Shown here in pieces: positions 61,801-64,000 of a stretch of DNA of 64,000 bases (position 1 is its first letter; the number at the start of each line of letters is the position of its first letter). The translations under genes were made by a program, and so were the position numbers. The notes below the pieces were generated by a model. The model was not told the origin of the DNA. It ran no database searches and was given only the letters and a program-made list of their open reading frames with translations. Source of the DNA: Hofstenia miamia (taxonomy: Eukaryota > Xenacoelomorpha > Acoela > Hofsteniidae); assembly GCA_900660155.1 (NCBI GenBank), contig CABFPE010000402.1, positions 469,871 to 533,870 on the forward strand, read 5' to 3'.

Positions 61801-63386
61801 AAATTCGACCAAAAGAAAGCCACAAAATTTTGGTTATTAACGAATTTCATTACGAAGCTTACTGATCAAGCCAAATGACAGCATTCAGATCAAGATGGTT
61901 GGTGGGTTCGTCCAATAAAAGAAGGGTTGGTTCAATAAATAACGCTCTTGCAAGTGATACACGCATTCTCCAACCTCCACTGAAATGCTTAGTGGGTCGA
62001 TGCATCATCAACTCTGTGAATTGGAGACCAGCTAGAATGCGGCGAACACGAGCTTCCGCAGAATCTGCACCAATAGCCTGAAGTTCTTCGTTGACTGTGT
62101 TATAGCGTTCGACAAGATTCGTATCTGCAGAATTTGACTCAAGGGCTTGCTCAATTTCGGCCCTCTAAAAGTGAAAAAGTCTGAAAAATAAGTCAAAATG
62201 CAAAAAAGCAATTAAGTAGAAATGTAGATACAACACATCGAACTAAGGTTGACGGATCTAGACTTAAAATGTACAGAAAAATTGTTTTTGTAAAAAAGGT
62301 GAAATACGATATAACTACAGTAATACTGCATCATTAAAATAGCCCATGAATAGAAATGCTGAAAAATTATTGAATGAATTTTAAAAACCTATGTCAATAC
62401 TGCATAAAACCTTAAAATTTACTGCCTATAAAATCACACTAAAAATGAAGTATCCATTCTACTCGTATACTTGCTATTTGAAAATATTTACAAAATATTA
62501 TTTCACGTGGCAAAATCTAATATTGAATCTTTAAGATTAAAATGAATTGCACATTTCACCCAAATAAAAATTTTAGAAAACCCATTATTTGACGTGATGT
62601 GAATTTATCGAACACTAACCTCTTTCAAAAGTCGTAAACGGGTTGTATCAGCTTCTAGCACCGCTTGAAACGCAGGAGTGTCATCAGCTCGCACTTCCTG
62701 TTCACAGAGCAAAACATCGATATTCGGTGGAATATTAAGGGAACGATTTGCAATGTGCTGCAAAAGTGTCGTTTTACCATGCCTATAATTTGAAGGTAAC
62801 AATTTCTGAGGAAACGATCACAGAGTCTAGAAAAATCAGCAATTTTCAACATTTTAGAAGTACATGTAGAACAGTGTAAAATGCATCATTAATATACTAC
62901 TTGGAACTAGTTGAAATGCAGAAAAAATGCTAATAGCCTGATGTGCCATAAAAATATATTCTGGACAGGAAAGCTTATAGCAATGTCATTAGAATATTGA
63001 AAATTGAAAGAACTCAAACGACCCTATATTTACAAATATTAAGGCACATCAGATCAATTTATGTTTAAACAAGAAAAATACCCATTGGGACCAACTAAAC
63101 CATATCGTCGACCTTTGGAAATGTGAAGTTCTGCATTGACAAAGAGTTGTTTACCCCCCGCAGAAATAGAAAACCGATCCAACTTAATGTCGATGGCATT
63201 TTCTAATCCTTGGTAACCGCTTTGAGCTTGTGAAACAGTAAATTGACTCCCTTCTCCAGAGCCTAAATGATCTTGAACCATCTTTTCAAATTTCTCCTAA
63301 AAATAAATATTTCAAAATAATAATATTAAATGGTACTTTTTTCTTTTTGTTGCGAAGTTCTTTTCGACTTAATTTCACGTCATTTT
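30626..63386 (-). CDS. ABCF1: ABCF1 (ABC50), ATP-binding cassette subfamily F member 1; 3' twelve exons
   Basis: Exons 63386-63337, 63296-63082, 62782-62620, 62164-61863, 60975-60887, 60834-60799, 60758-60646, 60389-60215, 58677-58603, 57970-57795, 32266-32032 and 30786-30626 join in phase to a stop with no internal stop, giving about 595 residues. They align throughout with vertebrate ABCF1. First ABC domain: GPNGHGKTTLL (Walker A), [14 protein letters not shown] (signature), [12 protein letters not shown] (Walker B), [10 protein letters not shown] (switch His). Linker: [19 protein letters not shown] and a Lys-rich stretch. Second domain: [46 protein letters not shown]. There are no membrane segments. 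ABCF1 acts in the cytosol with eIF2 and ribosomes in translation initiation. The Lys/acidic N-terminal region, found in family members, would be encoded beyond the right edge. A 25.5-kb intron lies between the tenth and eleventh listed exons. Confidence 0.97.
30980..31789 (-). mobile_element. Internally deleted mariner element (810 bp)
   Basis: Perfect 22-bp TIRs (CAGGTAGTCCCGAAAGTTCT at the start of each end) and flanking TA at 30978-30979 and 31790-31791. Inside, on the minus strand, 31599-31345 encodes a mariner N-terminal HTH domain ([38 protein letters not shown]). After a deletion and frameshift it continues with [16 protein letters not shown] and then PPYSPDL of the catalytic domain. 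The first catalytic Asp region is missing, so it is non-autonomous. It lies in the last ABCF1 intron, same orientation as the gene. Confidence 0.93.
31800..31856. repeat. (TA)n(TG)n microsatellite
   Basis: Alternating TA then TG repeats at about 31819-31855, just outside the mariner and after an ambiguous base at 31797. Confidence 0.85.
32032..32266 (-). CDS. ABCF1: ABCF1 exon: signature and Walker B of domain 2
   Basis: 235 nt, acceptor TTTTTAG, donor GTAAGC, phase 0 to the preceding exon 25.5 kb away. It encodes [32 protein letters not shown] and [20 protein letters not shown]. Confidence 0.97.
34218..35301 (+). pseudogene. DD41D mariner-relative transposase (DUF4817-type), degenerate
   Basis: Frame pieces give an N-terminal HTH ([35 protein letters not shown]), then [25 protein letters not shown] (first D), [18 protein letters not shown] (second D) and [20 protein letters not shown] (third D). 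Counting the one stop (where the family normally has Trp) there are 41 residues between second and third D. There are a frameshift near 34545, a stop near 34672, a frameshift near 34843 and the stop near 35060. No TIRs were found. This group is common in arthropods and other invertebrates. Confidence 0.82.
35311..35462 (+). pseudogene. Second transposase C-terminal fragment
   Basis: In one frame: [20 protein letters not shown] then, past a stop, [13 protein letters not shown]. The PPYSsDfN motif is the third-catalytic-residue region of Tc1/mariner transposases, but the sequence differs from the element just upstream, so another element is abutted here. Confidence 0.5.
36345..36770 (+). pseudogene. 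Merlin-type (ISXO2-like) transposase fossil
   Basis: Frame pieces read [28 protein letters not shown], then [20 protein letters not shown] with IHDD and GAYRHL, then FVHL...[14 protein letters not shown]. These correspond in order to ISXO2/Merlin landmarks: IDES...KYHRG, WVFG, TLLPLI...PGs.I.sD.W.aY, and HTntIESlW...KR. Stops and frameshifts are present (the W of the D-x-W motif is a stop). About 60% of the catalytic domain is visible, with no termini. GC is higher than the surroundings. Confidence 0.8.
37670..37801 (+). repeat. 132-bp direct repeat, left copy
   Basis: Matches 40210-40341 at roughly 90% (TTCTTGTATGAAATATATAA to CATTACCAAGAAAA). The right half is open and encodes [16 protein letters not shown]. 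The two copies flank the DD39E transposon and an unidentified coding remnant. Confidence 0.85.
37767..38066 (+). pseudogene. Unidentified coding remnant split by a transposon
   Basis: An open frame of about 100 codons (starting [12 protein letters not shown]) runs up to the TA target site where the DD39E element is inserted. After the insertion, 39597-39795 is again open in one frame and reads [15 protein letters not shown] and [20 protein letters not shown] do not recognise the protein. It could be part of another transposon. Confidence 0.4.
38367..39437 (+). CDS. IS630/Tc1/mariner-type transposase, intact (356 aa)
   Basis: Uninterrupted ATG-to-TAA frame. N-terminus: helix-turn-helix with [20 protein letters not shown], then a second DNA-binding part around [12 protein letters not shown] and [11 protein letters not shown]. 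Catalytic DDE core: [12 protein letters not shown] (first D), [12 protein letters not shown] (second D), [18 protein letters not shown] (E). 39 residues separate the second D and the E, against 34 in Tc1. It should excise and reinsert the surrounding element at TA by cut and paste. The protein ends in a heptad written twice (RATNMED x 2), a 21-nt tandem duplication. Codon use is less AT-biased than the surroundings. Family assignment is sure, subfamily is not. Confidence 0.95.
   Translation: MPRGGRVTKLEDRARLIEAFRPGEDYLAAARTLGIKPDTAYRIVKKNHGGPSRRGVHRAGHGKVTTAIKTSITKMVDQNCVITLKQIRNKIYETEGVSLSNTTVSRVLHAQLYSIKKVEMIPEARNSAANKAKRRDFAQWLLSVSHEDFVFIDESGFDLWQSRTRGRAKVGCPARRQVDSQKTPHVSLMLAVSPHHGVIHSHILQGGTHKNQMVEFTAQVIRSAEISGLVNPWIIFDNAPCHAGIEQALIDVNRVTPLPEYRLARLTPYSCELNPIESMFNVLKATTKQNLINLDVDRNADETLLAYRFRKMRDAIAAAIPSVTQQKVTAAFRHVIARVIPRATNMEDRATNMEDL
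39487..39585 (+). repeat. Five 21-nt subterminal repeats of the DD39E element
   Basis: Units start at 39487, 39508, 39529, 39550 and 39571 with the core CGGATTTTTAAAAGT. The last merges into the 3' TIR, whose inner part is the same motif. The 5' end has only the single TIR copy. These may be transposase binding sites. Confidence 0.9.
40210..40341 (+). repeat. 132-bp direct repeat, right copy
   Basis: Second copy of 37670-37801. Downstream the frame continues to LNNVAKR and, past a stop, [19 protein letters not shown], which looks like a C2H2 finger. Confidence 0.8.
40342..43284. other. Degenerate coding remnants, unidentified
   Basis: Scattered protein-like stretches occur: a finger-like [19 protein letters not shown] at about 40390-40445, [16 protein letters not shown] at about 40990, [20 protein letters not shown] at 41257-41318, and [20 protein letters not shown] near 42530. 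All are separated by stops. They look like remnants of one or more DNA transposons, but I cannot assign a superfamily. Confidence 0.35.
43285..43620. repeat. Diverged two-copy tandem repeat, about 170 bp unit
   Basis: 43285-43455 (starting TCATCAACTGATCGCCATAA) is repeated with about 75-80% identity from 43456 (GTCAACTGATTGCCGTAA) to 43620. No assignable coding content. Confidence 0.6.
44443..44545. repeat. Left arm of a 10.4-kb-spaced inverted repeat
   Basis: CCATCCCAATTAACAAACGC... with CCGCCAGC and AAGCTATTATCGTTG matches, in reverse complement and at about 65-70%, 54832-54927. The arms could be termini of a large transposon that includes the DUF4806-like protein. Confidence 0.45.
44721..45720. 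other. Assembly gap (1000 N)
   Basis: 1000 N, followed at once by an AT microsatellite (45720-45781). Open frames across it are artefacts. Confidence 0.99.
45782..46416. other. AT-rich stretch before the transposon remnant
   Basis: No gene recognised. It may be the 5' untranslated or promoter part of the transposon gene that starts at 46417. Confidence 0.4.
46417..46975 (+). pseudogene. N-terminal part of a DNA-transposon protein (WxLxxNIS...LPLDAxTLLxTP type)
   Basis: A frame opens at ATG 46417 with a basic start ([14 protein letters not shown]) and a Ser-rich acidic region. It meets one in-frame TGA at 46657, then reads [34 protein letters not shown] and GGSYSYFGL. This conserved block opens a family of large uncharacterised transposon proteins in cnidarians, insects and other animals (often annotated near DUF4218/DUF4806). 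The frame ends at about 46905, possibly at a splice donor. The RT element follows at once, and a C-terminal piece of the same type of protein resumes at 49536. Confidence 0.6.
47038..49295 (+). mobile_element. RT-RNase H retroelement (DIRS/LTR-like) remnant
   Basis: A GC-richer insert bounded by a shared string AAAATTGTAGTCGGAAAATA at 47040-47059 and again near 49274-49293, consistent with terminal direct repeats or part of them. It encodes a Gag-like start, reverse transcriptase and the start of RNase H, and has no integrase or tyrosine recombinase in what remains. It separates the two halves of the surrounding transposon gene. Confidence 0.55.
47138..49267 (+). pseudogene. Gag-like / reverse transcriptase / RNase H polyprotein with three nonsense codons
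   Basis: One reading frame of 710 codons with no frameshift but three stops: TAG 47498, TAA 48653, TGA 48932. Order: Gln/Ser/Pro-rich N-terminus ([19 protein letters not shown]), an Ala-rich repeat ([20 protein letters not shown]), then the [43 protein letters not shown] (catalytic D), [24 protein letters not shown] at the YxDD box and [10 protein letters not shown]. An RNase H start follows ([11 protein letters not shown], then [13 protein letters not shown]). HIDN instead of YxDD would remove a catalytic Asp. The RT resembles DIRS/Ty3-type enzymes, but I cannot fix the family without the missing 3' part. Confidence 0.75.
49440..49482. repeat. (AT)n microsatellite
   Basis: AT run directly after a GGGAAA string; the preceding 49320-49450 holds repeated CCCGC/GCGGG motifs. 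Confidence 0.8.
49536..50172 (+). CDS. DUF4806-like C-terminal transposon protein piece, two exons
   Basis: Exon 49536-49686 (donor GTTTGT) and exon 50045-50172 (acceptor TTTAG) join in phase to 92 codons ending in TGA. The product includes [32 protein letters not shown] and [19 protein letters not shown], which resembles the DUF4806 domain (K..LRR...F...WxG....F..L.....I..A.....). It would be the C-terminus of the transposon protein whose N-terminus is at 46417, with the retroelement in between. Start at 49536 is only the first in-frame ATG; an acceptor (CCTTAG) just upstream makes an internal exon more likely. Confidence 0.55.
51108..51838 (+). pseudogene. Accessory protein with piggyBac-like cysteine-rich C-terminus, one frameshift
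   Basis: ATG at 51108 opens a frame that leaves register in an A-run near 51310; the following frame continues [20 protein letters not shown] to the stop at 51838. The N-terminal half ([25 protein letters not shown]) is unknown to me. The C-terminus has [16 protein letters not shown] and DCFRKYHT, the C-x2-C / C-x2-C / CF..YHT layout of the piggyBac C-terminal domain, which in piggyBac contacts the TIRs. There is no piggyBac DDE core. It could be the DNA-binding subunit for the neighbouring transposase, 143 bp downstream on the same strand. An alternative is that the frames are two exons, but I found no in-phase splice. Confidence 0.65.
51982..53618 (+). pseudogene. Kolobok/Mutator-like DDE transposase, one frameshift
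   Basis: A frame from ATG 51982 to 52809 and a second to the TGA-free end at 53618 form one protein of about 540 residues, broken by a single-base slip near 52795. In order: a Cys cluster ([21 protein letters not shown]), [19 protein letters not shown] (first catalytic D in DGTW), [29 protein letters not shown], then after the slip ISDGDSSVF (second D), [42 protein letters not shown] (catalytic E in N-x-S/E region) and [15 protein letters not shown]. These are the landmarks of the animal Mutator-like transposase domain. The tail is basic ([16 protein letters not shown]). Apart from the slip it looks undamaged. Confidence 0.88.
54832..54927. repeat. Right arm of the inverted repeat paired with 44443-44545
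   Basis: From the right it reads CCATCCCAAACAACAAATAG, GGCCGCCAGC and AAGCTATTTTAGTTG, diverged from but collinear with the left arm. It lies 180 bp outside the Kolobok-like element. Confidence 0.45.
54928..56929. other. Intron sequence with one hAT-like end
   Basis: No gene. TAGAGATGTCAATCTCCGG at 55619-55637 looks like a hAT terminus similar to that of the MITE at 6729, but no matching partner or target duplication was found nearby. Confidence 0.4.
56930..57610 (+). pseudogene. Heavily decayed mariner transposase relic
   Basis: Frame pieces, many stops: [20 protein letters not shown] (HTH), [53 protein letters not shown] and, near the end, [17 protein letters not shown]. All correspond in order to mariner/SETMAR-type transposases (VSAKxVPRLLTEEQK, VHHEFxPxGQTVNxEYY, WxxCIAxxGDYFEGD). 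It ends 180 bp from an ABCF1 exon. Confidence 0.75.
57795..57970 (-). CDS. ABCF1: ABCF1 exon: Walker A of domain 2
   Basis: 176 nt, acceptor TTTTAG, donor GTATCG. It encodes [32 protein letters not shown] and TPVEYLQ. The donor opens the 25.5-kb intron. Confidence 0.97.
58603..58677 (-). CDS. ABCF1: ABCF1 exon: start of ABC domain 2
   Basis: 75 nt, acceptor TTTTTAG, donor GTAAGA. It encodes [13 protein letters not shown] and [10 protein letters not shown]. Confidence 0.94.
60215..60389 (-). CDS. ABCF1: ABCF1 exon: Lys-rich linker into domain 2
   Basis: 175 nt, acceptor AATTTAG, donor GTATAA. It encodes a [14 protein letters not shown] stretch then [20 protein letters not shown], which closely follows human ABCF1 (RPKEYTVRFTFPDPPPLSP). 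Confidence 0.95.
60646..60758 (-). CDS. ABCF1: ABCF1 exon: linker
   Basis: 113 nt, acceptor TTTTTAG, donor GTAAGT. It encodes [20 protein letters not shown], the helical linker between the two ABC domains. Confidence 0.93.
60799..60834 (-). CDS. ABCF1: ABCF1 36-nt micro-exon
   Basis: Acceptor GTATTTAG, donor GTAAGG. With neighbouring phases it encodes [12 protein letters not shown], matching DAQRLHYYRGNY in human ABCF1. Without it the reading frame and the homology both break. Confidence 0.9.
60887..60975 (-). CDS. ABCF1: ABCF1 exon: switch region of domain 1
   Basis: 89 nt, acceptor TGTTTAG, donor GTAAGC. It encodes [20 protein letters not shown] and VCTDVIHL. Confidence 0.95.
61863..62164 (-). 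CDS. ABCF1: ABCF1 exon: signature and Walker B of domain 1
   Basis: 302 nt, acceptor TTTTAG, donor GTAAGC. It encodes [26 protein letters not shown] and [18 protein letters not shown]. Confidence 0.97.
62620..62782 (-). CDS. ABCF1: ABCF1 exon: Walker A of domain 1
   Basis: 163 nt, acceptor ATTATAG, donor [25 protein letters not shown] completes Walker [18 protein letters not shown] follows, as in ABCF1. Confidence 0.95.
63082..63296 (-). CDS. ABCF1: ABCF1 exon: start of ABC domain 1
   Basis: Acceptor TTTTTAG, donor GTATTT, 215 nt. It encodes [25 protein letters not shown] and [10 protein letters not shown], the latter the first half of Walker A. Confidence 0.95.
63337..63386 (-). CDS. ABCF1: ABCF1 exon encoding [15 protein letters not shown]
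   Basis: Acceptor TTTGTTTAG, donor GTACCA, 50 nt. It matches the KLSKKELKKLKK segment just before the first ABC domain of vertebrate ABCF1. Small and basic, so a little less certain than the others. Confidence 0.75.
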
Positions 63387-63689
63387 CTAAACAAAAAGAT
63401 TTCAATGTTATTGTAAACACAAACACATAATTGAAATTACTATTACATTAAAAAAATTTGACAATAGACGCGAAAAAAACATTGCAAAATTGTCAATCCT
63501 TAATTAAGGCAAGGTTAAAAATAAAAAGTTACGAAATGACTTTCTAATTGAAGAAATTTATGTTAATAATATAATAGTTGCCTAAACAAATCACGTTTAA
63601 AATATGTTAACGAATGATAAAATAACTTTTTACTATAATTCTTCAAGAAAACAGTTTAGTGATAATAAAACGAATAGTGTATATGCTAG

Positions 63690-64000
63690 AAGAAATGTAA
63701 TAATAATAATAATAATAATAATAATTGACTTTATTTAGCCGCTGAAGGCATACACAACAAAAAAATAAAAACAAGTCAAGTTTTACGGCAGCAAGGACAG
63801 TCACAGGAGATGAAATAGGAGCAAATGGAAGAGTAGGCGAAGTTGGAGAAGGGCTCAGCAAAGAGGAAAGCCATCAAAGATTTCTTGAAGCTCGGTGGCG
63901 GAGAAAAGAAATCAATCACTGTTGGAGGGTTGAAAGACAAGATGTAATTAGCAGCAGTACAAGCACGATTGAAAAACGAGTGAAGGGTGCGATGTTTCTT
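63690..64000 (-). mobile_element. 3' end of a retroposon with (AAT)n tail, cut by the window edge
   Basis: On the minus strand, an open frame enters from the right edge and ends with TGA at 63778-63776 (74 codons, including TLHSFFNRACTAANYIL and FNPPTVIDFFSPPPS, ending CDCPCCRKT). A short 3' UTR with AATAAAG and a run of about nine AAT/ATT triplets (63698-63725) follow. Coding end, short UTR and simple-repeat tail are typical of a LINE or a derived SINE. GC is clearly higher than the ABCF1 intron around it. I do not recognise the protein. Confidence 0.55.

Larger units (their letters stand above)
57971..63081. other. ABCF1: ABCF1 introns between the listed exons
   Basis: The non-coding parts (58678-60214, 60976-61862, 62165-62619, 62783-63081 and shorter ones) are AT-rich, and I recognised no transposon or RNA gene in them. 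Confidence 0.5.

Noticed and set aside
61875-62081. Plus-strand open frame of 68 codons
   Set aside because: Antisense shadow of the ABCF1 exon at 61863-62164.
1-64000. CRISPR arrays, tRNA or rRNA genes
   Set aside because: No regularly spaced short repeats with unique spacers, and no tRNA or rRNA-like sequence was noticed on reading; a covariance-model scan was not possible.

Overview
The window is AT-rich metazoan nuclear DNA with long introns, many microsatellites, three runs of N and many transposable elements. Storkhead-box genes are an animal family, so one conserved gene alone points to an animal. Splice sites, CR1-type LINEs, TTAA elements, mariner/Tc1, hAT and Merlin remnants agree with an invertebrate. 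I cannot name the phylum from the sequence.

Two conserved host genes lie on the minus strand. (1) A complete storkhead-box (STOX / ham-1 / knockout) gene, six coding exons from 20863 down to 1890, gives 463 residues with every splice phase consistent. (2) The 3' part of ABCF1, twelve coding exons from 63386 down to 30626, covers both ABC domains and the C-terminus; the N-terminal exons lie beyond the right edge. One ABCF1 intron is about 25.5 kb (32267-57794) and splits the second ABC domain between its Walker A and signature motifs.

Most of the rest is mobile DNA. STOX introns carry two hAT-type MITEs, a CTCF-like site and an exact 209-bp tandem duplication. Between the genes (about 24.1-28.25 kb) is a broken CR1-type LINE with an SGNH-esterase ORF1, a degenerate 2A-like motif, an endonuclease, a reverse transcriptase and inverted copies of its own tail around a gap. 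The next ABCF1 intron holds an 810-bp internally deleted mariner. The giant intron contains, left to right: a DD41D mariner relative, a Merlin fossil, an apparently intact DD39E Tc1/mariner-type transposon (38069-39594), a transposon with a DUF4806-like end that is interrupted by an RT-RNase H retroelement, a complete TTAA-flanked 4.2-kb Kolobok-like element (50457-54649), and a decayed mariner.

The most interesting item is the TTAA element. It encodes a Kolobok/Mutator-like DDE transposase and, separately, a protein ending in a piggyBac-like cysteine-rich domain, inside 17-bp terminal inverted repeats. Each gene has one frameshift in this copy. The DD39E element looks potentially active: intact 356-residue transposase, matching TIRs, TA target duplication and five 21-nt subterminal repeats.
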